Positions 9,133 to 17,919 of a stretch of DNA of 64,000 nucleotides are shown piece by piece. The DNA is from Cupriavidus lacunae (lineage in GTDB: Bacteria > Pseudomonadota > Gammaproteobacteria > Burkholderiales > Burkholderiaceae). Below the pieces are notes generated by a model. It ran no database searches and was not told where the DNA came from. It saw nothing but the letters and a program-made list of their open reading frames with translations. Made by a program: the position numbers and the translations under genes. Positions within the stretch are counted from its first letter, which is position 1. Every line of letters begins with the position of its first letter. The stretch covers positions 1-64,000 of the forward strand of contig NZ_QKWJ01000024.1 of NCBI RefSeq assembly GCF_003353055.1. Reading direction: 5' to 3'.

Positions 9133-11441
9133 CCACTACCCGATTTCCGACGCTTTCCCATTGGGGCGCATATACGGCGGTAGTAGAGAACGGGAAGCTC
9201 GTTGAGTGTGAGCCGTTTCCATACGACAGCGCCCCTTCGCCCATCCTGCGGTCAATGCCGGGGATGGTGCATTCTGAGTTGCGCATCCAGCGACCGGCAG
9301 TACGGCGCGGATGGCTCCGCGACCGGGAGCGGGCAGACCGCAGCCGGCAGGGTACTGATGACTTCATCGAGGTGGACTGGGACACTGCCCTGGACCTGGT
9401 GGCAGGCGAGCTGGCACGGGTGCGCGCCACCTATGGTCCTGCATCGATCTTCGGCGGCTCGTATGGCTGGTCATCTGCAGGCCGCTTGCATCATGCCCGC
9501 ACGCTGACGCATCGCTTTCTGTTCGCCGGTGGCGGATGCACGACCCAGGCCGGCAACTATAGCTGGGGCGCAGCCCAGTTCCTGCTGCCACACGTGATCG
9601 GCACCTACGCGCCGGTAACCGGAAGGGTGACCGACTGGCGTAGCATCCTTGAGCACACGCAGCTGTTCATCGCCATTGGCGGCATGCCGCTGCGCAATAC
9701 CCAGATCACCTCGGGAGGAGCGGGCCTGCACAGCTCGCACCAGTGGATCGAGCGCGCAAAGAGTTCCGGTGTGCGCTTCGTCGTCGTCAGCCCGACTCGG
9801 GCAGATATACCCGACGGCCTGAAGGCCCGGTGGGTGCCAATCCGGCCGAACACCGATACCGCGCTGATGCTGGGCATGGCACATACGCTGCTGTCGCGCG
9901 GCCTGCATGACGCGCACTTTGTCTCCCGCTATTGCGAGGGCTTCGACGCTTTCGCGGCCTATCTGCTGGGCCGCGAGGACGGTCAGGCCAAGGACGCCCA
10001 CTGGGCGGAATCGATCTGCGCCGTTCCTGCCCAGACTATCGTCGAACTGGCCCTCGAGGCCGCAAGCCATCGCGCGCTGATGAACTGCACCTGGTCATTG
10101 CAGCGGGCTCACCATGGCGAGCAACCCTACTGGGCCTGCATCGCACTGGCGGCCATGCTCGGTCAGATCGGCCTTCCGGGGGGTGGTTTCGCGTTCGGAC
10201 ATGGTTCCATCAACGGCGCAGGAACACCTCGGCCCGAGGTTGCGGCACCGGAGATGAGTGCTGGCACCAATCCTGCGCGCAGCTCGATCCCTGTGGCGCG
10301 AATCTCGGATATGCTCCTGAGCCCGGGGGATCGCTACGATTTCAATGGCCGCGAAGGTATCTATCCGGATATCCGCATGGTCTATTGGGCGGGAGGCAAT
10401 CCTTTCCACCACCATCAGGACCTGAACCGGCTGGCACGTGCTTGGCAGGTGCCGGAGACCATCGTGGTGCATGACAGTTGGTGGACTCCCACCGCACGAC
10501 GTGCGGACATTGTTCTGCCGGCCACGACGACGTTGGAGCGCAACGACATCGGAGGCTCGTCAAGGGACCGTTACGTGCTGGCGATGCACCAGGCGCTGCC
10601 GCCCCAGTTCAGCAGCCGCAACGATTTTGACATCTACCGTGATCTGGCGCTGCGCGCCGGCTGCGAGCCCGCGTTCAGCGCAGGCCGTGACGAGTTCGGG
10701 TGGATCCGCCACATCTACGACAGCATGGCGGCGCGCTGGATCGATGCGGGCTTCGACGCGCCGCCATTTGAACGGTTCTGGGAGCAGGGGTACACCGAAC
10801 TTCCGGAGCCGGGCGCGCCCTTCGTGCTGCTCTCGGATTTCCGTGCCGATCCGCAGGCGCATCCCCTGAAGACACCCAGCGGCAAGATCGAGCTCTACTC
10901 CCAGCGAATTAGAGAGTTCGGTTATGAGGACTGCCCACCGCACCCTGCGTGGCTCCCGCCTGCTGAATGGCTTGGTGGCGCGGCTGCCCGGCACTGGCCT
11001 TTGCACCTCATCACATCGCAGCCGCCGGACAAGCTGCACTCCCAATTGGACGCCGGCAGCCACTCCATGGCCATGAAGGTCCGGGGCCGGCAGGCGATCC
11101 GCGTTCATCCGCTGGATGCTGCCGAACGCGGCATTATGGAGAACGATATCGTCCGAGTGTTCAATGAGCGCGGCGCATGTCTGGCCGGCGCATGCATGGA
11201 TGATGCGCTGATGCGCGGTGTCGTAGTGATGGCCACCGGTGCCTGGTTCGATGCGAGCGACAGTTCGCTCGAACACCATGGCAATCCTAACGTTCTGACG
11301 ATGGACCGTGGTACCTCCAGTTTGGCGCAGGCGTCCAGCGCCCTTTCCGCGCTGGTCGAGATCGCGCCATGGTCGGAGGAGGGTGAGCCGCCGGCGGTTA
11401 AAGCCTTTGAACCGCCGGTGGTGTGCCCGATAGCGAAATGA
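9129..11441 (+). CDS. Molybdopterin oxidoreductase of the BisC/TorZ (biotin/methionine sulfoxide reductase) family
   Basis: Bis-MGD molybdoenzyme of the DMSO reductase family, 770 residues, close to the usual length of BisC. It lacks an N-terminal iron-sulfur cysteine cluster, as BisC and TorA do. Visible family landmarks are GSYGWSSAGR with the probable molybdenum-ligand serine at about Ser116, LPATTTLERND near residue 460 and HPLKTPSGKIE near 580. There is no Tat signal, so it should be cytoplasmic like BisC, reducing S- or N-oxides such as free methionine sulfoxide or biotin sulfoxide. The start is GTG at 9129, overlapping a short upstream ORF. The next gene overlaps its stop (ATGA), so they are coupled. 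Confidence 0.85.
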   Translation: MTTTRFPTLSHWGAYTAVVENGKLVECEPFPYDSAPSPILRSMPGMVHSELRIQRPAVRRGWLRDRERADRSRQGTDDFIEVDWDTALDLVAGELARVRATYGPASIFGGSYGWSSAGRLHHARTLTHRFLFAGGGCTTQAGNYSWGAAQFLLPHVIGTYAPVTGRVTDWRSILEHTQLFIAIGGMPLRNTQITSGGAGLHSSHQWIERAKSSGVRFVVVSPTRADIPDGLKARWVPIRPNTDTALMLGMAHTLLSRGLHDAHFVSRYCEGFDAFAAYLLGREDGQAKDAHWAESICAVPAQTIVELALEAASHRALMNCTWSLQRAHHGEQPYWACIALAAMLGQIGLPGGGFAFGHGSINGAGTPRPEVAAPEMSAGTNPARSSIPVARISDMLLSPGDRYDFNGREGIYPDIRMVYWAGGNPFHHHQDLNRLARAWQVPETIVVHDSWWTPTARRADIVLPATTTLERNDIGGSSRDRYVLAMHQALPPQFSSRNDFDIYRDLALRAGCEPAFSAGRDEFGWIRHIYDSMAARWIDAGFDAPPFERFWEQGYTELPEPGAPFVLLSDFRADPQAHPLKTPSGKIELYSQRIREFGYEDCPPHPAWLPPAEWLGGAAARHWPLHLITSQPPDKLHSQLDAGSHSMAMKVRGRQAIRVHPLDAAERGIMENDIVRVFNERGACLAGACMDDALMRGVVVMATGAWFDASDSSLEHHGNPNVLTMDRGTSSLAQASSALSALVEIAPWSEEGEPPAVKAFEPPVVCPIAK

Positions 11442-12379
11442 GCCGAAAAGACCATTCCCGGCCTGACTTTGAGGGACCGCTTGTGGAAGCAAGGATGCGC
11501 TCGAACTCCGCACTTCAGGTCGAAGGCTTCTTCGATTCCGATACTCGGACCATCAGCTACTTGGTGCTGGACGCATCGAGCCGCCAATGCGCGATCATCG
11601 ACAGCGTGCTGGGCTACGACCCGGCGACCGGCCGCACCTCGACCGTCAGCGCCGACAGGCTCGTGGCCCGCGTGCGCGAACTCGACGTACGGGTGCAATG
11701 GATTCTGGAGACCCATGTGCATGCCGATCACCTCTCGGCTGCCCCTTATCTGCAGCGCACGCTCGGCGGAACGCTGGCCATCGGCCGCCACATCACCGCC
11801 GTGCAGCGCGTCTTTGGAGCACTCTTCAACGCAGACGGCAGCTTCACCCGGGATGGCACGCAGTTCGACTGTCTGCTGGAAGATGGCGAGACGTTCATGA
11901 TCGGTGGCCTGCAGGTCCAGGCTCTCCATACACCTGGACATACTCCGGCCTGCATGACCTATGTCGTCAATGACGGGCGGCAAACGGCAGCCTTTGTCGG
12001 CGATACCTTGTTCATGCCGGACTACGGAACAGCGCGCTGCGATTTCCCTGGCGGCAATGCGCGAGCGCTTTTCCACTCCATTAGGAGGGTACTGAGCCTG
12101 CCGCCGGAGACTCGCCTGTACACGTGCCACGACTATCAGCCGGGATGCCGTGAGCTACGCTTCATCAGTACGGTAGCCGAGCAGCGCGAGCACAACATCC
12201 ATGTGCGCAACGGCATCGACGAGGCTGCCTTCGTTGCCATGCGCCAGGCTCGCGATGCGGGCTTGGCCATGCCTGCACTGATGCTGCCTTCTGTGCAGAT
12301 AAACATGCGCGCCGGGAAATTTCCGCCAGCGGAGGACAATGGCGTGCGCTATGTCAAAGTTCCTCTGAATGCGATCTGA
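11438..12379 (+). CDS. MBL-fold hydrolase, ETHE1/Blh-like probable persulfide dioxygenase
   Basis: Metallo-beta-lactamase-fold protein of 313 residues. The metal motif THVHADH is near residue 95, with further ligands in HTPGHTPA (about residue 165) and VGDTLFMPDYG (about 188), the last being typical of persulfide dioxygenases, which oxidise glutathione persulfide to sulfite. The substrate-loop region YTCHDYQPG also fits. The start ATG overlaps the stop of the molybdoenzyme gene. The pairing with a C-S lyase and a sulfoxide reductase supports removal of reduced sulfur. Glyoxalase II is the alternative within the superfamily. Confidence 0.82.
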   Translation: MSRKDHSRPDFEGPLVEARMRSNSALQVEGFFDSDTRTISYLVLDASSRQCAIIDSVLGYDPATGRTSTVSADRLVARVRELDVRVQWILETHVHADHLSAAPYLQRTLGGTLAIGRHITAVQRVFGALFNADGSFTRDGTQFDCLLEDGETFMIGGLQVQALHTPGHTPACMTYVVNDGRQTAAFVGDTLFMPDYGTARCDFPGGNARALFHSIRRVLSLPPETRLYTCHDYQPGCRELRFISTVAEQREHNIHVRNGIDEAAFVAMRQARDAGLAMPALMLPSVQINMRAGKFPPAEDNGVRYVKVPLNAI

Positions 12380-12556
12380 AGACAGGTGCCTTCGCGCGAG
12401 ACTCATGGGCGGAACCTGCTCGTGACTTCGTCGAAGATATGAAGCGGTCCCGGATGCTGGTGCGGGATTCTTCGGTATCTGAGCCCATGAGTCCGGATGT
12501 TGGCGCACATCGGGGCATCCATCGGCGCTGCTACCTCTGTGATCACCGCTGGATGA

Positions 12557-12930
12557 CTATAGGAGATCCGCCTCGATTGCCTTCCGATAGGCAAACAGCG
12601 CCGGTGCGCCGCCCGTATGCAGGAATAGCGGCGGGCCGTTGCCTTCGAAGCGTTGGCGTGTGACGCCGTCGAACAAACCAGCCATCGCCTTCCCCGTATA
12701 TACGGGATCCAGCAACACACCTTCAGTGCCGCCCAGCAAGCGGATGGCCGCCAGCCCAGCCTGGTTGGGTTCGCCGTAGCGCGGTGCGAAGTATTCGTCC
12801 CACAGTTCGACCCATAGTTCGGCCGGCACCTCGACGTCGAGCAATGCGGCCGTGCCGTCGATCAGGTCTGCGACCTTGGGCCTTTGGGCTTCGACGCTGC
12901 GTGAGACGGTCACGCGCGTAGCAACTCTTC
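12557..12930 (-). pseudogene. D-cysteine desulfhydrase / ACC deaminase family, C-terminal fragment
   Basis: Only the last 118 or so residues survive. They include [20 protein letters not shown] and GKAMAGLFD followed by the terminal [13 protein letters not shown], which are standard for the C-terminal end of the PLP family containing DcyD and ACC deaminase. The first about two thirds, including the PLP lysine, is missing. Upstream the frame meets a TGA at 12929-12931, inside sequence that belongs to the next, opposite-strand remnant. The break lies at about 12914-12930. Confidence 0.8.
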
Positions 12931-13270
12931 ATTGGCGCCCCTGGTGGACGCGGTGCGCTCAACCCCGGGCGAAGACTGGCAGATTGTCAGGATGTCGAAG
13001 CAAACGGCAATGGGTGCCAGAACCTTTCAGCGTCACTTCGTCAGTACGATAGGTATGCCGCCTGGGGAGTGGCTGCTCACGGAAGGTTTAAGCGGGGCCA
13101 AGGCGTTACTCGAAGAAGCGGATTTATCCGTGGATGAAATCGCGGTACAAATCGGGTTCGGCGCTGCGGCCACATTGCGCAATCATTTCCGGAACCGACT
13201 TGGAACCAGCCCCGGATACAACCGGCATCGGTTCAGTTCATCCGAGCTACATGAAGCCGGTTGCGGATGA
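12914..13270 (+). pseudogene. AraC/GlxA-type regulator, C-terminal DNA-binding fragment
   Basis: About 115 residues remain, containing both helix-turn-helix units of an AraC domain (MSKQTAMGARTFQRHF and LSVDEIAVQIGFGAAATLRN) and the closing FRNRLGTSPGYNRHRF. The N-terminal ligand or DJ-1-like domain is missing. The fragment begins where the oppositely oriented desulfhydrase fragment is cut, so one deletion or rearrangement removed the 5' parts of both genes, which were once divergent. Confidence 0.78.
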
Positions 13271-13318
13271 ATGACGGCTGGCTGCAGGCGCCGGTCCGGG
13301 ATGACGGGCAGCACCTGA

Positions 13319-13783
13319 CTACGCGTAGTCCAACGGTAGCGCCGTGGTGTACTTGATCTGTTCCATTGCGAAGCTGGAGCTGACGTCGGCCAGTTCCGCC
13401 CCTTGGATCAGCTTCTTGTAGACTCGATCGTAGGCGGTGATATCCGGCACTACCACACGCAACAGGTAGTCGGTGTCACCTGCCATACGGTAAAGCTCGG
13501 TCACTTCGGGGATCGATGCCATTAGCCCATGAAACTGCCTGATCCATTTCAGGTTGTGCTGGCTGGTGCGCACTGAGACAAAGACCGTCACGCCGGCATT
13601 GAGCTTGTCCGCGTCCAGCAACGCAACGCGTTTGAGGATCAGGCCGGCCTCTTCCAGTTTCTGGATGCGGCGCCAGCACGGCGTCGCGGTCAGGCCGACG
13701 CGCTCCCCGATTTCGGCCACGGGGACGGTGGCGTCTTCCTGCAGGATGGCAAGGATTTGTTTGTCGTAGCGGTCCATGTCCAT
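13319..13783 (-). CDS. Lrp/AsnC-family transcriptional regulator
   Basis: 154 residues, the standard Lrp length. The N-terminal helix-turn-helix covers residues 5-50 (DRYDKQILAILQEDATVPVA, then IGERVGLTATPCWRRIQKLE), and the RAM effector-binding domain spans about 65-150 (VFVSVRTSQHN ... VPDITAYDRVYKKL). Such proteins sense amino acids and usually control a neighbouring gene. The nearest candidate is the cysteine-dioxygenase-like gene upstream of it on the same strand (13846-14475). The ligand is not visible from sequence. Confidence 0.93.
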   Translation of the reverse strand: MDMDRYDKQILAILQEDATVPVAEIGERVGLTATPCWRRIQKLEEAGLILKRVALLDADKLNAGVTVFVSVRTSQHNLKWIRQFHGLMASIPEVTELYRMAGDTDYLLRVVVPDITAYDRVYKKLIQGAELADVSSSFAMEQIKYTTALPLDYA

Positions 13784-13845
13784 TAGGGGGCTATGTCAGG
13801 ATCGAGCGGTTACCCGCGCACGGTAGAGCTACGCTCCGGTGCGTG

Positions 13846-14475
13846 CTAGGCGTCCGCTGTCTGTACCACGAGGTTTACGCCGGTGGCAATGTGGTCGTGA
13901 TGCACGCCGTAGAGGTGCAAGGAGAGCGCGATGTCGTCGCTGGCATTGCCTAGCGCATGAATATGCTGCAGGCCATGGGGTGCGCTCACGGTGCTGCCGG
14001 TTTCTCGCACGACAGTAGTGGTTAATTCCGCTCGCTGGCTGGCGGGGTCCCATTGGTAGTGCTGCTCGCGCAGCGTGCCACGCAGCACCCGGTAGGCGCA
14101 CCAGGTTCGGTGGCCATGAATCGGGCTCGACTGGCCCGGTCGCCAGACCAATACCATAGCCGAGAAGCGGCCCAGTGGATCGACATGGACAAGGTGGCGA
14201 GCATAGGTGTCCGGATTGCCGAGCAGCGCGCCCGGCGGCAGCGTAGCAAGCAGCGCGTCTGTGTCATGCAGATGGGCCGCGACGTGGCTGGCTACCATCC
14301 GCGCGCAGTCGGCGACGGTGGCCTCGATGTCGAGCGCCAGCCGGTCGAGCGGTGTGACGGGCAGGGAGAGATAAGGTGAAACTGCGGAACATGCGGGAAT
14401 CGGTGGCGCTCCGGTTGGCATGACAGGCTCGTTGGCGTTGACAGAGGGTCCATAATATGGATGTGCCGGGAGCAC
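13846..14475 (-). CDS. Cysteine dioxygenase-like cupin (thiol dioxygenase family)
   Basis: Cupin-fold non-haem iron enzyme resembling bacterial cysteine or 3-mercaptopropionate dioxygenases, which oxidise a thiol to a sulfinate. In the 209-residue reading the iron ligands would be His120 and His122 in SPIHGHRTWC and His171 or His173 in GLQHIHALGN; the closing motif DDIALSLHLYG is also typical. A shorter start at Met19 is possible because the first 18 residues are unremarkable. Together with the nearby desulfhydrase remnant, Lrp regulator and persulfide-dioxygenase-like gene this extends the sulfur theme. The exact substrate is open. Confidence 0.75.
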   Translation of the reverse strand: MLPAHPYYGPSVNANEPVMPTGAPPIPACSAVSPYLSLPVTPLDRLALDIEATVADCARMVASHVAAHLHDTDALLATLPPGALLGNPDTYARHLVHVDPLGRFSAMVLVWRPGQSSPIHGHRTWCAYRVLRGTLREQHYQWDPASQRAELTTTVVRETGSTVSAPHGLQHIHALGNASDDIALSLHLYGVHHDHIATGVNLVVQTADA

Positions 14476-14517
14476 AGGTATGCGAACCGCAGTTTCGTTT
14501 CGCTAGAAATTGCAATT

Positions 14518-15180
14518 TCATTCCCATAAAAGCTTAATCGGAGGAATGGTATGCTCCAGCCAGTCGGCAATGAGCAATGCCCAGATGTCGACGCGCACGT
14601 TCAGGCCGGCGTAGACGCCGTAGCCCGGCCCGGTCAGGATGTCTTCCTCGGTCTGCACGCCTGCACCGGCCCTGATGGCGCCTTCGGTGGCGATGGTCTC
14701 TCTGGCCTTGATGCTCCAGCCTGCCACCAGGTGCTGGCCGGCACGGATTGCGCCGCCAGCCTCGATGCCGCAGCCGGCGACGATGTCGTGCTGGCCTTCG
14801 ATATTCCCACCCGCCTTGATGCCCTGACCGCAGCGGACTGCGCCTTGCGCCACGATGTCCCCCCCGGCTCGCAGGTTGCCGCTCACCGATAAGCGCTCGC
14901 CGGCGGTGACATCCCAGCCAGCGCGGACATTGCCCTTGCAGTCGATTTCTGTCTCGGCTTCGATGCCCCAGTTGGCCTTGACGTTGCCGCCGGCTTCGAT
15001 GTCTTCTTCTTCGGCAAGTGAGACATCGGCCAGCAGCTGCCGGTCCGTTGGATTCGTGGTCTGGAAAGACTTACCTGAGGTGGACGGCACATGCTGTCCG
15101 TCAATCAGGAGCAGCTTTGTCTTGCCATCCAGACATAATCGCCCGTGACGACGAGGGGGGCAAGGGATCAGGTGCGCCAT
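14518..15180 (-). CDS. Hexad-repeat beta-helix protein with an aldehyde-dehydrogenase-like N-terminus (chimera)
   Basis: 220 residues in two parts. Residues about 21-62 (LLLIDGQHVPSTSGKSF, then TTNPTDRQLLADV) read as the first 40 residues of an aldehyde dehydrogenase. From residue 65 to about 184 the chain is a nearly perfect series of 20 hexads with an aliphatic residue at the third position (examples GNVRAG, GDIVAQ, CGIEAG, GAIRAG), with no gap, as in left-handed beta-helix or bactofilin-like polymer-forming proteins. A hydrophobic tail ends in PPIKLLWE. The ALDH part is far too short to be catalytic. The start overlaps the end of the hydrolase gene by 13 bases. Function unknown; it may be a structural scaffold. 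Confidence 0.7.
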   Translation of the reverse strand: MAHLIPCPPRRHGRLCLDGKTKLLLIDGQHVPSTSGKSFQTTNPTDRQLLADVSLAEEEDIEAGGNVKANWGIEAETEIDCKGNVRAGWDVTAGERLSVSGNLRAGGDIVAQGAVRCGQGIKAGGNIEGQHDIVAGCGIEAGGAIRAGQHLVAGWSIKARETIATEGAIRAGAGVQTEEDILTGPGYGVYAGLNVRVDIWALLIADWLEHTIPPIKLLWE

Positions 15181-16271
15181 TTGCCGCCGCGCACGAGCTC
15201 TGTCGCGGCGTCAGCGAACGCCTGTGGCGCCTCCTGCGGCAGGTTGTGGCCCACGCCCGGGATCTGGCGATGTGTGCGCGGGCCGGTAAAGCGCGCAGCC
15301 GAGGCCTGGCCGTCCGTGGCGGGAACGACGCCGTCGGCGGTGCCGTCGAGAGTGATCGTCGGAACGGAGATCGCAGGCAGGGCCGCCAGCTTTTTCTCGG
15401 TGGCCTCATGCAGCGGATAGCCAGGAGCCAGGCCGAGCCGATGCCGGTAGGAATGAATCACTATATCGACATAGTCCGGATTGTCGAAAGCTTCGGCGGC
15501 GCGCGCGAAGGTCGCCTCATCGAAGTGCCAGGTGGGGGAGTTGTTCTTCCACAGGATGCGGGCGATGTCGCGACGGTTGGCCTCGAGCCCGGCGCGTCCG
15601 CGCTCGGTCTGAAAGTAATACTGGTACCAGAGTCCCCATTCGACGGGGGCCGCTAGCGGCGCGGTGGCATGGGCGATGTCCTGGATCAGGTAGCTGTTGA
15701 CGGACACCAGCCCGACGCAGCGCGTGGGCTTGACCGCGGCAACGACGCACGCGGCGCGGCCGCCCCAGTCGTAGCCGGCCAGCACTGCCTCGGGGATGTG
15801 CAGGGCATCCATCAGCGCAATCACGTCTTCGCCGATGGCCGCCTGCTGGCCGGCCCGCGGCGTGGCCGGATCGCGCAGGCGTGTCGTGCCATGGCCGCGC
15901 AGGTGGGGCACGATGACGCGGAATCCACGCTCGGCCAGGATCGGTGCGACGTCCACATAGCTGTGGATGTCGTACGGGAAGCCATGTAGCAGGATCACTG
16001 GGCGGCCGTTGTCCGGGCCTGCCTGGTGATAGCCGATATCGAGATAGTCCGTGCGCACCTGCCGCACCGGCATGCGCGGCAGCGGCGATGCGGTGGCACC
16101 GGATGTGCTGGGTCCGGCGGACGGAGACGCGAACGACGGCGCGGCGGCAAGCACCGCCGCACCGGCAATGCCGGCGCGCAGGAACGCGCGCCGGGAAGAG
16201 ATGTGATCTGACACGATGTCGTTTCTCAGGGTTGGATCATGGGATGCGGCGGATGGCTCAGACGCTTTCAT
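15168..16271 (-). CDS. Tat-exported alpha/beta hydrolase, epoxide-hydrolase/dehalogenase type
   Basis: About 367 residues. A twin-arginine signal (SSRRAFLRAG, then a hydrophobic stretch ending near PSFASPSA) directs it to the periplasm. The hydrolase core shows the oxyanion loop LLHGFP and the nucleophile elbow AGYDWGG with aspartate at about residue 170 instead of serine, as in epoxide hydrolases and haloalkane dehalogenases, and a C-terminal VGHNLP histidine. It overlaps the end of the BufC-like gene, so it is translated as part of the bufferin operon. No link of such hydrolases to bufferins is known to me. Confidence 0.85.
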   Translation of the reverse strand: MKASEPSAASHDPTLRNDIVSDHISSRRAFLRAGIAGAAVLAAAPSFASPSAGPSTSGATASPLPRMPVRQVRTDYLDIGYHQAGPDNGRPVILLHGFPYDIHSYVDVAPILAERGFRVIVPHLRGHGTTRLRDPATPRAGQQAAIGEDVIALMDALHIPEAVLAGYDWGGRAACVVAAVKPTRCVGLVSVNSYLIQDIAHATAPLAAPVEWGLWYQYYFQTERGRAGLEANRRDIARILWKNNSPTWHFDEATFARAAEAFDNPDYVDIVIHSYRHRLGLAPGYPLHEATEKKLAALPAISVPTITLDGTADGVVPATDGQASAARFTGPRTHRQIPGVGHNLPQEAPQAFADAATELVRGGKWRT

Positions 16272-17022
16272 TTTCACTTTCGACCGCGGCGACCAGGCCG
16301 TTGCCTAGCCACCGGGCGAGCATGGCGCCGGCGGCATCGATGCCTTCGTCCTCGCCAAGCCGTGTCACCAGCCATTCGCAGAGCGCCTCGAAGCGACCAT
16401 CGGCCTGCACCTGGCGCAGCGCGTCAAGTTCCAGCGCGTCGACCAGGTTCAGGTAGCAGCCAAAGGCGCGGCGCCAGACGATCAGGCCGGCGGGTGCTTC
16501 CAGCATCTCGCTGTCGGGCACCGGCGTGCCATCGTTGAGCGCAGTCCAGAGGTCCTGCGCGTTGGTGGTGGCGGTGCGCATCCGCAGCGATGGCACCAGC
16601 ACCAGCCGCGCCGACTCCCAGTCGACGCCCGCCAGCGCCTGCGCGGACGGCGGTGCCGCATCGGCGGCGACGAAGGCGACGGACATGGCGTGCTCGATCC
16701 ACGCCAGCTCATGCAGGTCCGGATTGTCGGGATAGCGTGCGGCCAGCGTAGTGTCGAAGCCGTCGGCATAGGCATCGAGCGTCCAGGCGTGCGGGGGCTG
16801 TCTGTCGACATGTGCGACGGCCGAGGCAAGGAAGGCTTCGTCGCCCAGCCATGCGTGGACGTTCGGATATGACGTTTCAAGGCAGCCAACCAGCTGCGCG
16901 CGGTAGTTGTTCTGGTAGACCGCAAGGCCCGCCGCGGTAGCGGGGCCGAGGCGGAGCGCCGCCTCCGGCGATGCGGTTGTCAGCCAGGTGTGGAAGTCCT
17001 GTTGCAGCGTGGCGAGCTTCAT
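16258..17022 (-). CDS. bufC: BufC/HvfC-type protein (DUF2063, MNIO partner)
   Basis: 254 residues with the DUF2063 opening (LATLQQDFHTWLT) and GLAVYQNNYRAQLVGCLETSYP, the family hallmark once labelled a putative DNA-binding domain. In bufferin and related operons this protein is the partner of the DUF692 enzyme and helps present the precursor peptide for cysteine modification. Its ATG overlaps the stop of the DUF692 gene (ATGA), a typical coupling for a two-protein complex. Cytoplasmic, no signal peptide. Confidence 0.88.
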   Translation of the reverse strand: MKLATLQQDFHTWLTTASPEAALRLGPATAAGLAVYQNNYRAQLVGCLETSYPNVHAWLGDEAFLASAVAHVDRQPPHAWTLDAYADGFDTTLAARYPDNPDLHELAWIEHAMSVAFVAADAAPPSAQALAGVDWESARLVLVPSLRMRTATTNAQDLWTALNDGTPVPDSEMLEAPAGLIVWRRAFGCYLNLVDALELDALRQVQADGRFEALCEWLVTRLGEDEGIDAAGAMLARWLGNGLVAAVESENESV

Positions 17023-17852
17023 GCTGCGCCTCCCGCGAGGGTCCGCGCGATGGCGAGCTCGTCGAGCAGTTCGGCCAGCGGCGGGATACTATCGTCGCGC
17101 TCGATCATGGTGGCGACGGCGCCGAGGCGTGCGCGCACCCGCGCGTAGAGTTGCCACACTGGCTCGCACACGGCGTTGTCGTGAGTGTCGATCAGCAGCT
17201 CGGGCCCCTGGCTGTGCCCGGCCAGGTGAATCTGGCGCACGTGCGCGGCGGGAATGCCGTCGACGAACGCGTTCGCATCGAAGCCGTGGTTGGTGGCGCT
17301 GACGTAGATATTGTTGACGTCCAGCAGCAGGCCACAGCCGGTGCGCCGGCACATCGCGGCCAGGAACTCCCACTCGGTCATGGATGCGTCGTCGAAGGCG
17401 AGATAGCTTGAGGGATTCTCGAACAGCATCGCGCGGCCCAGAACGTCCTGCGCCAGGTCGATATTGGCGCAGACGATATCCAGCGCCTCGTTGGTGTACG
17501 GTACCGGCAACAGGTCGTGCGAGTTGAAGCCGCCAATGCGCGACCAGCTCAGGTGGTCGGAGACGAAGAGGGGGGCAGTCTCGTCGACCAGGGCGCGGAG
17601 GCGGCGCAGGTAGTCGCGGTCAAGCCCGTCCGAGGAGCCGATCGACATCGACACGCCGTGCAGTACCACCGGATAGCGCTTGCGCACTTCGCGCAGGATA
17701 TGGCGGGGCCTGCCGCCGTCGACCATGAAGTTCTCGGAGATGACTTCAACGAAGTCGACCGGAACATCCGTTTCGAGGAATTCCTGGTAGTGCTCCTTGC
17801 GCAGGCCGAGGCCGTAGCCGGAGAAGGGAGGGCTGAGGACAGGCATGGTCAC
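17019..17852 (-). CDS. bufB: BufB-type multinuclear non-haem iron oxidase (DUF692)
   Basis: 277 residues, typical DUF692/MNIO length, TIM-barrel-like. Motifs seen are GYGLGLRKEHY at the start, VDFVEVISENFM near residue 33, HGVSMSIGS near 65, VSDHLSWSRIGG near 98, FENPSSYL near 145 and LLLDVNNIYVSA near 174; the histidine and acidic residues in these form the iron centres in known members. These enzymes convert cysteines of the precursor into thiooxazole-type groups that bind copper. It lies between bufferin precursor 1 and BufC in one operon. Confidence 0.92.
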   Translation of the reverse strand: MTMPVLSPPFSGYGLGLRKEHYQEFLETDVPVDFVEVISENFMVDGGRPRHILREVRKRYPVVLHGVSMSIGSSDGLDRDYLRRLRALVDETAPLFVSDHLSWSRIGGFNSHDLLPVPYTNEALDIVCANIDLAQDVLGRAMLFENPSSYLAFDDASMTEWEFLAAMCRRTGCGLLLDVNNIYVSATNHGFDANAFVDGIPAAHVRQIHLAGHSQGPELLIDTHDNAVCEPVWQLYARVRARLGAVATMIERDDSIPPLAELLDELAIARTLAGGAA

Positions 17853-17919
17853 ACTCGTCGGTTTGCAAACGTGCTGGCGGGACCCGGGCGGCCTGTGCCA
17901 CCCGGGACCGGTCCGGCGC

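Noticed and set aside
12899-12931. Insertion-sequence ends at the junction of the two remnants
   Set aside because: I found no terminal inverted repeats, target duplications or transposase sequence near the junction.
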